A program made the translations under genes and the position numbers. A stretch of DNA of 64,000 nt from Fragilaria crotonensis (lineage: Eukaryota > Bacillariophyta > Fragilariophyceae > Fragilariales > Fragilariaceae): NCBI GenBank assembly GCA_022925895.1, contig JAKSYS010000257.1, forward strand, positions 1 through 64,000, in the 5' to 3' direction. This document shows, in pieces, positions 11,302-20,541 of the stretch; position 1 is the first letter of the stretch, and each line of letters opens with the position of its first letter. The notes under the pieces were generated by a model, which saw only the letters and a program-made list of their open reading frames with translations, ran no database searches and had not been told where the DNA came from.

Positions 11302-13847
11302 TCCTCCCTCCAACAATCCAGGGTTCCATCTCGTATGTTCTTCGCGTGTTTCGTATGTAATTTCTCAGGACAGTTCTTGTTCAATATGTCCGCTGCATTC
11401 TCTTCCGATCGAATAAACTGCACGTTCAAATAACCGTTATCTTCCAGTTCACGGATAAAATGAGCACGTACATCGATATGCTTCGTTCTGGCTCCGACAT
11501 GTTGATTCTTGACCAAATAAATCGCTCCAAGATTATCCTCGTACACTTTTCCCATATGACGTTTCTCATCCGGTCTTCGTATGCCTTCGTCGAGTAACAT
11601 CATGATGAACTTGTTCTCGCATGCACCTCTCGCCAAACTGATATATTCCGCTTCGGTACTCGATAGTGTAACGACGTGTTGGGTCTTAGATTCCCAATGT
11701 ACCAACGTTCCACCTAACGTATGCAGTCCCGAAGATATACTCTTGCGATTGTCCGTATTCTTGGCATAGTCGGAATCCACCATAGAAATAGGTCGTAGTT
11801 CCTTCGGTCTTCTATACGTGAGTCCCTCGTACGGTCGTAGCTTGATATGACCGACCATTCTGTCCAATGCCTTCCAGTGATCCTCACCTGGGTTCGATAG
11901 GTGCTGTGCCAGTTCTCGAGCTGCGTTGGCCAAATCCGGTGCCAGTTTCGTCGTTAAATACATGATCTTTCCAACCATTGACCTGTAATCCGTCATATTA
12001 ACCGTAGGTCCTTCGTTCTTACTTAGGTACTTGTTCGGGTATCCGGGCGTGTCGTAGGTCTTGACTTCTTTACCAGTAATCTTCTCGTAGGTTTCCACGA
12101 TTTCATCTTCAAGTTTGTTCATCTTCGCAGTGATAATGACATTTTCATTTTCGTCCACGCTCCAATCGTACCATACTCCTAAGTGCTTCTTCAACTTTCC
12201 GAGATCAGATATATTGAATCGTTCCTTAAGCTTCGTCTTGAATTCCTCAATCGCCTTCTTCGATCCAACCAAAATTACGTCATCCACGTGTACAACTGCC
12301 ATGAGGGTCATATGCCCTTTCGTGTCTTTCCAGTAGTACATGCACGGATCAACCAGACTTTGAATCATTTTCATGTGCTTCGTCAGGTACTTACGTAGTG
12401 TCTTCATAAAAAGTCTTGGGACATCCACTCCTCCATACATCGGACGAGTCAACATAATACAATAACGCCTCAATTCGTCTTCCGTTATATATCCCAATTC
12501 AACAATACCTTCCGGCCACTCTGCAAATACTGGCTTGTCGTCTTCAAGTTCCGCGTTTAAGAACGCTGCTTCGATGTCAATCATCTCAATCGTCCAACCT
12601 TCGTCTTGCCTGTACAGCGCGATAGTAATTGCGAGTCTGACCGTAGTATCCGTTGCAACAGGTGAAAATGACTCTGTATAGTCCACACCAGGTACCATCA
12701 CGTAGCCCTTCAGTACGATTCTGCTCTTGTACCGTAGTGTGCCGTCCTGTTCCTCCTTGATCTTGAAAATCCACTTAACAGGTATAGGTTTTCGTCCATT
12801 CAACTTGTCCCTTGGGAATTTCTTCCATGCGTCGCGTGATATGAAATTATTAATTTCGGACTTAGCGGACGGTATCCACTCTTGCTTCTTCGATCCGGTC
12901 ACAGCTGCACGAAATGTCTTAGGTTCGCCTGGGTCCGACGTAAGCATGGTATTAAATACCAGATGCGCAATTCGAGTTCTGCTTCTTGTACGCGTCCCGG
13001 GCTCGTCGTTTTCGATCACAACTGGACTCTCAATTCCAAGTTTTTTCAATTCTCTTTCCAATGGTGTTGTCCTCTGTTTTTGCTGTTCCTCGACCATTTC
13101 TTCGGCATTCTCGATGATTGTTTGTTCTGTAGGCAACTCCACGATTCGCTCTTCAACGCTGTCGCCTTCCTTTCGCAATATGATGACGTCTTCGTCGTCA
13201 TCGGAGTCGGAATCGAAAAGAATTGAATTCGGAGGCACGTCCATTTTCGTTTCGTTCTCGTCGTGTACCTCGTCTTCTTTCGTTCTCTCTCGCTCAATCA
13301 TCGACTCTATCCTCCCTGCTGAAGACATGGGAGTTTCAGCCGGTTGCAATGCAGTCATGGTCGCGATTTCCTCATCATACTCTGGAATGAGATGAATTTG
13401 GGGAGTCAATTCCTCTTCATCTGCCGCCAATTCAGCTTCCACCTCTTCCAGATCTTCGCCTAGGACCATCTGACGGTCAAAGGCATCGTCCATTGTCAAT
13501 CTGATGTCATTTTCAGCCTTTGTCAAGTCAGCCCATGCATGAATATCTCTTGTTTCAACAATTTTTCCACTGTAGGGATTGTACATCCTGTACACATCTC
13601 TTGCATGGTTCTCAGCATAGCCAACCATGATCATTTTGGTGGCTTTCCTTGAACTTCCCCTCATTGTCCCTCTGTTTGTAACATAGCCAATTCGGCCATA
13701 CTCCACTGTGCTACCGTATATCGTGCACGGGGTACCGTAGAACAGTTCGTCGGGGTACTGTACTGCGGGTATTGGGTAGTGTATTCGAGTACCGCCGCAG
13801 TCTTCGTCGCTTCCGCCCACAGTTTTCCCTGTAGAAATTTGGTCCAT
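10911..13847 (-). CDS. Copia Pol: reverse transcriptase and RNase H
   Basis: The open frame has 978 codons. Residues 1-110 are the end of the integrase region (DELFYGTPCT, RKATKMIMVGY, then the acidic linker). The reverse transcriptase spans about 345-590, with VKWIFKIK, GVDYTESFSPVA, IDIEAAFLNAEL and the active-site VVHVDDV (His in place of the usual Tyr of YVDD). RNase H lies at about 680-840, with VDSDYAKNTDNRKS, LSSTEAEYISL and TKHIDVRAHFIRE. The start Met is not a true initiator, because this frame follows the integrase frame after a shift near 13780-13800. The last 130 residues are encoded in the 3' LTR and are basic and polar; no domain was recognised in them. Confidence 0.9.
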   Translation of the reverse strand: MDQISTGKTVGGSDEDCGGTRIHYPIPAVQYPDELFYGTPCTIYGSTVEYGRIGYVTNRGTMRGSSRKATKMIMVGYAENHARDVYRMYNPYSGKIVETRDIHAWADLTKAENDIRLTMDDAFDRQMVLGEDLEEVEAELAADEEELTPQIHLIPEYDEEIATMTALQPAETPMSSAGRIESMIERERTKEDEVHDENETKMDVPPNSILFDSDSDDDEDVIILRKEGDSVEERIVELPTEQTIIENAEEMVEEQQKQRTTPLERELKKLGIESPVVIENDEPGTRTRSRTRIAHLVFNTMLTSDPGEPKTFRAAVTGSKKQEWIPSAKSEINNFISRDAWKKFPRDKLNGRKPIPVKWIFKIKEEQDGTLRYKSRIVLKGYVMVPGVDYTESFSPVATDTTVRLAITIALYRQDEGWTIEMIDIEAAFLNAELEDDKPVFAEWPEGIVELGYITEDELRRYCIMLTRPMYGGVDVPRLFMKTLRKYLTKHMKMIQSLVDPCMYYWKDTKGHMTLMAVVHVDDVILVGSKKAIEEFKTKLKERFNISDLGKLKKHLGVWYDWSVDENENVIITAKMNKLEDEIVETYEKITGKEVKTYDTPGYPNKYLSKNEGPTVNMTDYRSMVGKIMYLTTKLAPDLANAARELAQHLSNPGEDHWKALDRMVGHIKLRPYEGLTYRRPKELRPISMVDSDYAKNTDNRKSISSGLHTLGGTLVHWESKTQHVVTLSSTEAEYISLARGACENKFIMMLLDEGIRRPDEKRHMGKVYEDNLGAIYLVKNQHVGARTKHIDVRAHFIRELEDNGYLNVQFIRSEENAADILNKNCPEKLHTKHAKNIRDGTLDCWREDVEDSRLLDKSSTGGTVNTVVGEAERDSTFGRNVRFESDVNSELNARLNWDKEFEINRSTDFQRVQQTKIPSEDENYGKSMENIKHVGDWTEVHYKRTGKNKKDTQGRKKTEEGSGETEKGTWKRSLVRT
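11302..11311 (-). promoter_or_regulatory. Polypurine tract
   Basis: On the minus strand GGAGGGAGGA lies directly upstream of the 3' LTR, the expected place for the plus-strand DNA primer of an LTR element. Confidence 0.8.
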
Positions 13848-14521
13848 CCTGCAGACAGCATCATAGCCAGTGCTCTGTTGGCGTCTCGTGCAAACATGCG
13901 TTCAACAACTCCGTTATGCTGTGGTGTGTGCGGTGCCGTATACTCCATCTTGATATTGTACTGTCCTTCGCACATCTTCTTTAAATCCGAAATGTGTTCT
14001 CCGGCATTGTCGCATCGGACGTACTTCACTTCAATACCAGCCGCCTTCAATTTGTCCAGAAGTTCTTGAAGGTGCGCTTTTATCCCACTCTTCTTAGCGC
14101 CGTAAAAGTCCCACGACTTTCTCGTTTTGTCGTCGACAATCTTGAACCAGTATCGTGATCCCGCAACCGTCTCGTTGTATGGACCACTCGTATCCATATA
14201 TAGGCGTTCGCCACGTTCTTCAGCCTCGGTCGTCGTGATCTTATTGGTTCGTTTCTGCGTAGCTTTCGCACGTGCACATCCATCGCACACAGCCCACTCT
14301 CCCGTAGGTTTGATACCAAGCGTTTTAAGCAAGCTCCGAACCACTTTTTCCGTCGCATGTCCAAATTTTCGATGCGCCTCATTGATGTCCATGGCTTCAT
14401 TCTTCTCGTTCTCGATGGTTTCGTCGCCTCGTTTCGCAATTCCTTCGGCATTAAAAGCTTCTCTTTCAAACGAAACTCGTCGCGCTTTCAGATAAGTCAT
14501 CCCGTCTGTTTCCCTTTTCAA
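13661..14521 (-). pseudogene. Copia integrase, frame-shifted from its neighbours
   Basis: This segment carries the GAG-pre-integrase zinc region (HRKFGH, then CDGCARAKATQK) followed by the integrase core. The core has the D-D-E signature: YMDTSGPY, VRCDNAGEH and PQHNGVVERMF. It continues in a different frame from the protease upstream (shift near 14490-14510) and from the reverse transcriptase downstream (shift near 13780-13800). The motifs themselves look intact, so only the frame is broken. Confidence 0.85.
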
Positions 14522-15071
14522 ATTTCATCGTGTCACCAGATGGGTTCTTGAGCTCAGATTCGTCTTTCCTGCTCACAAACTCGTTCCCATTCTCATTCAA
14601 ACGTCCCACACTGATGAGGTTTCGAGCGAAGTCGGGGATAACCATCACTTCTCGCAAAATCATCCGCTTATTGGTGTGTTTTTGCTCCAAACACAGATCT
14701 CCAATAGCTGTAGCTTTTAGGGTCTCATTGCTCCCAACTCTGACATGCTCTCCATCCAAAGTAGCCTTCAAATTAAACATGTTGTTGGTGGTCTTAGCAA
14801 CATGAGTAGTGGCGCCCGAATCCATCAACCAGTTCTCAAAACCATCTTCATCATGGTCAGCAACAAACTTAGTTTTGCTGGAATTCGCCATGAAAACTTC
14901 TTCGTCCCACTTCCAATTACTTAGGCCTCGCGGGGTGTCCATGCGGTATTCAGTCGTGTCGGATTCCTTTTTCTTGTCTTTTTCGTCGTCGTTCCAGAAA
15001 TCGTCTTCGTCATCGTCGTCATTGTCTTCGTGATTGCTTTCGTCATCGCTCGTTTCACATATCAGCCCAAC
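14466..15071 (-). pseudogene. Copia protease region
   Basis: An aspartic-protease motif WLMDSGATTHVA lies in the segment read from about 14942, followed by a conserved tail ending ARNLISVGRLNENG, typical of copia protease. Upstream of the listed Met the same frame runs from an in-frame TGA at 15072-15074 through an acidic stretch rich in Asp and Glu. The frame is lost near 14500, before the integrase. Confidence 0.85.
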
Positions 15072-16303
15072 TCACGGGCTTTTTGATCCTTCGGAGATCT
15101 TCTTCGAGTTCGGCGTCGTTCTTTCAATCCCATCGTAGTATTGACCAATTAATTCTTCTTCCGGTTCCGATACGTCGAGGGCAGTAATCGTCTCGGCAAA
15201 TTTCTTGTACTTGCGATCCAACTCCGTATCAGGTTTACGTTTCCTGTTATCGTTCGCGATGTCGTTGAGAATCTCCAGGGCAAGCTTGTCCAGATCGATG
15301 TCGTTTTGTACCATTGGTTCCTCCCTGTTTCTCGTTTCGTGAATAGCCATTCCGACAAACATTCCCGAGTCGTTTCCTTGAGTTTTGCAGTGCTGCGCTC
15401 GGTGCCCAACTTGGCCACATTTGTAACATTTTCCGAAAACGAATTTTGCACTCCATTGCCATTCTTGACATTGCCTCCATTTCTCTCCTCATTGCTCTTG
15501 CAGTCTCGTGCCTTGTGCCCTTGTTTTCCACACTTATTACACTTCCCTTTAAATTGCCTCCAGCTGTTTCGTCCGCCGGTCGTCGTGAGCGCCAAATGCT
15601 TCTGATTTCGATCGCCTCCTTTTTCGTCTCTCTTTTCTTGAATTCGTCCCTTAAACGGCTCAATGAACATCTGATAGTGCCCTGCGATCTCCTCAACGAA
15701 GTCTTGATGGTCCATGCCCTCACGCCCAATCTTGCCGTTCAACGAAGTGATGACGGCCTCGTATCGTCGTTTTGGCAAACGTGCCAAAATTGTTGCTTGC
15801 ATCTGTTCTTGGCTTCTCATGGTTCCATTTTCACACTTACCGACCTCTCTGTTCAATCTTTCGAGCTCCAATATCCACATGTGCGGGTCCTCCATGTCAT
15901 TCTTCATGTAACACTTTTCTAATTGCGTAGTCGCCTTCACAAGGTCTTTCGTCTTCTTCGAATCGTACCGACTTTTCAACGCTTTCCACATGTCGTTCGC
16001 CGTCTCTTCGGCCTCAATAATTGCAAATGCGTCGCCCTGGCATGACATAATCAAAAAATTGCGTGCGTCGTTGTTCCACTTCTGCGCTTGTTCTTCCTCT
16101 CTTGTCAACTCCACAGCCCCTGGGCTTGGCAGCTTCAACTTTTCCAGCAGGCCCCTCTCAAAGCCTTTGGATGCAGCAAACACTTCTGCCTTCTTGAAGA
16201 ACTCTCGCGGTTCCATACCGCCCTTCGTCTTGTCATTTCCCCAAAAGGGAATGACCTTGATCGTCTCGAGCGGACTCGACTTCATCGTCGCTTCGCTCGC
16301 CAT
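15072..16303 (-). pseudogene. Copia Gag with two zinc knuckles in different frames
   Basis: Gag starts MASEATMKSSPLETIKV and carries a UBN2-type capsid region (about residues 20-220). A first CCHC knuckle, CNKCGKQGHKARDC, is in this frame. A second, CYKCGQVGHRAQHC, lies about 35 codons later in the next frame, so a one-base shift occurred near 15425-15445. The true frame then continues through MFVGMAIHE to a TGA at 15072. The original-frame tail to 15149 is therefore an artefact of the shift. Confidence 0.85.
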
Positions 16304-16353
16304 CGTCGTCGTCGTTAGATCTTAACTCTCAAAAGCAATCGTTTTATAAAACG

Positions 16354-16856
16354 TGTTGAGAATCCCAGATATCGTGAGCGCGGTACCACAGTACTTGCTC
16401 TGGTTATGGGGTGATAACTGCGGTTGTCAGGCCTTGACAAAATCTGTAAAGTAAAAGTTATGAGTTTAGGTTCTAACTAAACTCCTCTTCCAGGTTCCCT
16501 TCTCTGTCTCTCCAGAACCTTCTTCTGTCTTCTTCCTTCCTTGTGTCTCCTTCTTGTTCTTCCCAGTTCTTTTATAGTGGACTTCTGTCCAATCTCCTAC
16601 ATGTTTAATGTTCTCCATTGACTTTCCATAGTTTTCGTCCTCCGATGGAATCTTGGTTTGTTGGACTCTTTGGAAATCCGTAGATCGATTAATTTCGAAT
16701 TCTTTATCCCAGTTCAGTCGTGCGTTCAATTCCGAGTTCACGTCTGACTCGAATCTGACATTCCGTCCAAACGTCGAATCTCTCTCAGCTTCGTCAACGA
16801 CAGTATTCACTGTCCCACCGGTACTGGACTTATCCAGTAGCCTACTATCCTCGACA
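16354..16856 (-). repeat. 5' LTR of the copia element
   Basis: This is the upstream LTR in element orientation, 503 bp. It contains a TATAAAAG box and drives gag. The open frame that runs through it (16466-16951) is only the LTR-encoded Pol tail read in from flanking DNA and is not a gene. Confidence 0.95.
16569..16576 (-). promoter_or_regulatory. TATA box in the 5' LTR
   Basis: TATAAAAG on the minus strand lies about 280 bases into the LTR, which would place the transcript start roughly 30 bases further on and leave about 190 bases for R and U5. The same box occurs in the other LTR near 11013. Confidence 0.55.
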
Positions 16857-16862
16857 AACCGC
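16857..16862. repeat. Target-site duplication, right copy (AACCGC)
   Basis: This matches 10793-10798 and marks the insertion point of the copia element. Confidence 0.85.
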
Positions 16863-17044
16863 ATCCCTTGGTCGTGCCGTCGCGATTGATTCGTTGGTAG
16901 TCGACGACTATCAGTATCGTCCAGAAGCACAGCCAGTAACTTCAGTAACACATTTTACAGTATGGGCGTGTGCGCAGTATTGGTCTGAGTTTCACAGAAC
17001 CACCCACGAAGCACGAATGGGAGCCATCTCGGGCTGAGATCTGA

Positions 17045-17149
17045 GATGACAAACCATTCGCCTTCAGTCATTATAAGCACAACACTGTAAGCTTTAAGTT
17101 CAAGGAGACCACCTGTACCAAGTATTCAGAAGGCACCTTTGTATGGAGA
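17045..17149 (+). promoter_or_regulatory. Conserved 5' flank of ankyrin copy B
   Basis: This stretch shares words with the region before copy C: ACCATTCGCCTTCA, CTTTAAGTTCAAG, CAGAAGGCACCTTT and TATGGAGAATGAACC. Conservation right up to the ATG supports the start at 17150 and indicates that promoters were duplicated with the genes. Confidence 0.6.
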
Positions 17150-19048
17150 ATGAACCACCAAGGCAACAACGTTGACCATCAAGTCGTCGTGAGACATCCA
17201 CTTCACCAAATCCGTCGTGATGTGGCATCAGGGTCGTTGAATCCACTCGCGAGGGACTCATGTGGTCAGAATCTGCTTCACGTTGCCGTTTCTAAATACA
17301 GCCTTGTGATGATTCATTATCTTGGGACAGAATGGGGTGGCAATCGGAAGGAACTTATGAACGCTGTTGATCGTCAAGGCAAAACAGCCCTCCATGTTGC
17401 GTTTTCGGATGAAAGCCCTAATCTAAAGGTGGTGGAGTACCTGTTGGATCTCTTTCGTGCGATCGAAGTGGTGGGCTTATGCTCATCTGAATCACTTTTG
17501 CACGTTGCCATCCGCAGGAATGTGGTCGAGTTGGTTAAGCTGTTGGTGAGCCGAGCTGTTCGGGGTCGTGCGTACCCTTTGACTCTTTTGGGGAGCAGAG
17601 ATGGTGATGGACGAACTCCCCTACTTTTCGCGTGCACTCTAACCGAAGATAAGAATGTTCGCAAACGGCTCGATATTGTTCGGTATCTTGTGAAATTGGA
17701 ACGTCCCAATGGGCTGGACTCTCAACTGTCACAGCCTCGGGATAAGAATGGACGCACGGCCCTTCATCTGGCATGTGCGAGCTATCAGTGTTTTGAACTG
17801 GTGACTGAGCTGGTCAAAAACTACAGCGATGACGTCGAAGTCCAAGATTCCACCAACATGCGACCCCTGCATGTGGCAGTGTCGTACGCCGCTAGCGTGA
17901 ACGGCAAGGCTGATAGCTTGAGAATTGTTCGATTTCTACTGACACAGGTAGGGGCGGACGTGAATGCCAAAGATGGGAAAGGCTGGACACCTCTTCATTA
18001 CGCTTGTCAAGCCATTAGGAGTTTCGGCGCAGAACTCATCCGTCTTTTAGTCGAGTATGGTGCCGAGACAGAATCTGGAGATAAGGTTGGAAGGACGCCA
18101 TTACACGTCGCAACCTTGTCAGGCAATCATAACCTCATTGCACATTTGGTCGAAAAAGTATGTGCAACTGTGGATTTGAGAGACAACGAAGGGAATACCT
18201 CGCTGCACGTTGCATGCACATCGGGAAACTTCGTGGTAGCCCGCTACCTCTTGAACCAGTGCGCCAATGCCGATGCTGAAAACGTCCACAAGCAAAGACC
18301 AATTCATATCGCATGCTCCAACCTACAATACGAATTTCTCAGGTTGATCGTGGACCGCTATGGTGCAAACGTCAATGTCGCAGACAGATACAGGCAAACA
18401 CCTTTGCACAAAGCTTGTTTGAGCAATATTGGGATCTCGAATGCTCATGCCGGTGCCAACGTTGTGCGATTCCTGTTAGACAAAGGGGCCGGCGTCGATG
18501 TGAGAGACAAATATGGGAAACCCCCATTGTTGTATGCTGTTTCAAGCGACAACATTGATGGTGCAAGATTGCTGATCTCTCATGGCGCGAACATTCTCTG
18601 CAAAGACAAGTTCCAGAACAACGTGCTTCATGTTGCAAGATCAGCAGACATGGCAAAATTGCTCATCGAGGACACGTCTACTTCAGCAAATGCAAGAGGA
18701 ACTGCCTACACTCTTCTTACGTCAACGAACTCCAAAGGTGAAACACCCATCGAAACTGTACATCGAGTTGTACTGAACGGGGGATATTTATCTGATGGCT
18801 TGAAGTTGCTTCATTACTTCAGGTCCTTTTTGGAGCTCCAGGTGGCTGTCGACCCTCGGCAACAACGCAAAAATAAAAGGAAACGAAGAAGGTTCGAAGC
18901 CTGTTCCCAATTGAACCCCAATCTCTCCGCTTTTCAGCTTCATTACGTCACGAGAATGTGCGACCTCTTGGGGCGTTCAGAACTGGCGGAGGACTTGAAG
19001 TTCCATGTGTTGGGCTTTCTATCGCCTCTCGATTTGATGAATGGGTAG
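17150..19048 (+). CDS. Ankyrin-repeat protein, family 1 copy B (intact)
   Basis: The protein has 632 residues and no introns. After a short N-terminus (MNHQGNNVDHQ) come about 14 ankyrin repeats from residue 35 to 530, with repeated G-TPLH-AC and ALHVA signatures. A basic linker follows (RKNKRKRRR). The last 45 residues, ending LKFHVLGFLSPLDLMNG, fit an F-box-like helix pattern (hydrophobic-x3-hydrophobic, FLSPLDL). Ankyrin repeats plus a C-terminal F-box suggest a substrate adaptor for an SCF-type ubiquitin ligase; this is inference. There is no signal peptide or membrane segment, so a cytosolic or nuclear location is likely. The start is supported by promoter conservation with copy C. This is the only intact member of the three copies in the window. 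Confidence 0.9.
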   Translation: MNHQGNNVDHQVVVRHPLHQIRRDVASGSLNPLARDSCGQNLLHVAVSKYSLVMIHYLGTEWGGNRKELMNAVDRQGKTALHVAFSDESPNLKVVEYLLDLFRAIEVVGLCSSESLLHVAIRRNVVELVKLLVSRAVRGRAYPLTLLGSRDGDGRTPLLFACTLTEDKNVRKRLDIVRYLVKLERPNGLDSQLSQPRDKNGRTALHLACASYQCFELVTELVKNYSDDVEVQDSTNMRPLHVAVSYAASVNGKADSLRIVRFLLTQVGADVNAKDGKGWTPLHYACQAIRSFGAELIRLLVEYGAETESGDKVGRTPLHVATLSGNHNLIAHLVEKVCATVDLRDNEGNTSLHVACTSGNFVVARYLLNQCANADAENVHKQRPIHIACSNLQYEFLRLIVDRYGANVNVADRYRQTPLHKACLSNIGISNAHAGANVVRFLLDKGAGVDVRDKYGKPPLLYAVSSDNIDGARLLISHGANILCKDKFQNNVLHVARSADMAKLLIEDTSTSANARGTAYTLLTSTNSKGETPIETVHRVVLNGGYLSDGLKLLHYFRSFLELQVAVDPRQQRKNKRKRRRFEACSQLNPNLSAFQLHYVTRMCDLLGRSELAEDLKFHVLGFLSPLDLMNG

Positions 19049-19513
19049 GAATGACACGTCGCTGTGGTTCTTTGACGCATGCTCATTTAGATAAAGGTTG
19101 CACAACAGCAGCAGAAAGAAACGTCATGTACTTTACACCTTTTTGGTTGGGTTATTGATTGCCTCGAACGACTATGGATGACAGTAGTACTACTCATTAG
19201 TGACGACCCAGAACTCGTTAGTAATAATTGTTGACTATACGACCTCATCCCAAATTTTGCAAGGCAATAACATGTCAACACATCTTTAGGGATTATTTTG
19301 CCGACCTTCGCTATTGGATTTCTTCGTTGTATCAACAAGCATACAATTTCAGAATTTCCTAGAGATTTCTTTAAAACGAAGTTTGCATAAACGCCTTCTC
19401 ACAAGAGGTTCATGCATTGGTTGTTGTGATACGACTACAGTAATATAACAAGATCGACCATGAAGCATGATTCGTAAAGAGGTATAAAACGAGCACTATT
19501 TCCTTCGTGTTAT
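19049..19513. other. 3' flank of ankyrin copy B
   Basis: The first 90 bases are almost identical to those after copy C (ACACGTCGCTGTGGTTC and so on), then similarity ends. No gene was seen. Confidence 0.5.
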
Positions 19514-19999
19514 TTGATTGATGTGGTTAGTTGGCGTGAACAGACTGCAGTTTGTCGTAGATTGAACATTGAACTGCAATCCTATGACCACTTACCAACT
19601 GTAGTTGTTGTACCTGATGTTCCCACCCCTGTTTCATCGTTCGTGACCACATCTGCATCCATAATGAGTATAAAGAGGGGAAAGATGAGAGTTTGCAATC
19701 ACTGTTCCAGCATCAACTGAGAGCAAGCGTTGTGAATTGGTCTTGGGACAATATTGTCTCTATATGATACTGACAACTGATGATATCCGTGAACTGTAAA
19801 CCTGGTCTGCAGTCAAGTTCGATTTGGAGGTAAGTACAATCCAAGTTTTGCTGTGAACGCAGCGCTCGCTTCACGACTCGTCATGTGTAGGTGTCGTCGT
19901 ATGCATAGTTCTCATTTCTTTGGATTCGTTTTCGAGTATGCCGTCCTATTTCGTTCACGAGCAAACCTAAACTTAACATTTTTCTATACTCCGAGTGGT
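19514..19999 (-). pseudogene. Detached 5' end of the Nudix gene
   Basis: Exon 1 of the Nudix gene is present at 19662-19596, again 67 bases long with an intact ATG, open frame and GTAAGT donor. Most of the intron and about 330 bp of upstream sequence are also copied. Exon 2, with the catalytic domain, is absent; ankyrin copy B lies where it would be. It may still carry promoter activity but cannot encode the enzyme. Confidence 0.85.
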
Positions 20000-20424
20000 T
20001 GTACTCTCCTAGCTACTACGAGAGTAGAAGGTGCCAATACTCATGTAGTTCCACTTGAATTCTACGGGGGTAGTATGATACAGCATAGAGTCTATGTGCA
20101 TGGAATACGGAGCACGGAGCACCTCTTCCCTTGTTCTATGATACAGTACATACAGTAGACTACTTCTACTACTATTACGAGCATGCATAGACACTCCAAA
20201 ACTCACTGTAACTTCCGTAACGGTAATTGGAGAACTGTACGGAATGCACCAACAAGGGCTGTATGCATTTCTGTATGATAGTCGCAGTGTATTGTCCTGT
20301 ACTGCGTTGTAACACATTTACACTCTGCACCCATGCGCAGTATTTGCTCACAAGTTCACAGGCATCAAGAATCACGAATGAAGCCCTCTCCGGACTGGAA
20401 TCTGAGTTGACGAACCATTCGCCT
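20000..20424. other. Intergenic, GTAC-rich
   Basis: This lies between the Nudix fragment and the promoter of ankyrin copy C. Similarity with the copy B upstream region begins at about 20309 (TAACACATTT). No gene was seen. Confidence 0.45.
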
Positions 20425-20541
20425 TCAGAAGTAGTACGAAACCATTCGCCTTCACATATATTATTATGAGCAGAACACTTAAACTTTAAGTTCAAGCAGA
20501 CCACTCGTACCAGGTCCTCAGAAGGCACCTTTCTATGGAGA
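20425..20541 (+). promoter_or_regulatory. Conserved 5' flank of ankyrin copy C
   Basis: This is the counterpart of 17045-17149, with the same sequence words in the same order before MNHQGNNVDYQ. Confidence 0.6.

Larger units (their letters stand above)
10799..16856 (-). mobile_element. Ty1/copia LTR retrotransposon, full length, frameshifted
   Basis: This 6,058 bp element lies on the minus strand. Two 503 bp LTRs begin TGTCGA and end CTCAACA when read in element orientation. Internal order is gag, protease, integrase, reverse transcriptase and RNase H, which defines the Ty1/copia superfamily. A polypurine tract abuts the 3' LTR and a 6 bp direct repeat flanks the element. By eye the LTRs differ at two positions (near 10992 and 11252 in the left copy), so insertion was recent. 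Even so, gag-pol is split by three frame changes and one in-frame stop. It may have been mobilised in trans by an intact relative, or some lesions may be sequence errors. Confidence 0.95.

Noticed and set aside
12727-13395. 222-codon plus-strand frame opposite the copia Pol
   Set aside because: It is antisense to a well-supported reverse-transcriptase frame, Ser-rich from reversed Glu/Asp codons, and has no domain.
16466-16951. 161-codon minus-strand frame
   Set aside because: It is the Pol tail encoded in the 5' LTR, opened by chance from flanking DNA; it has no independent gene structure.
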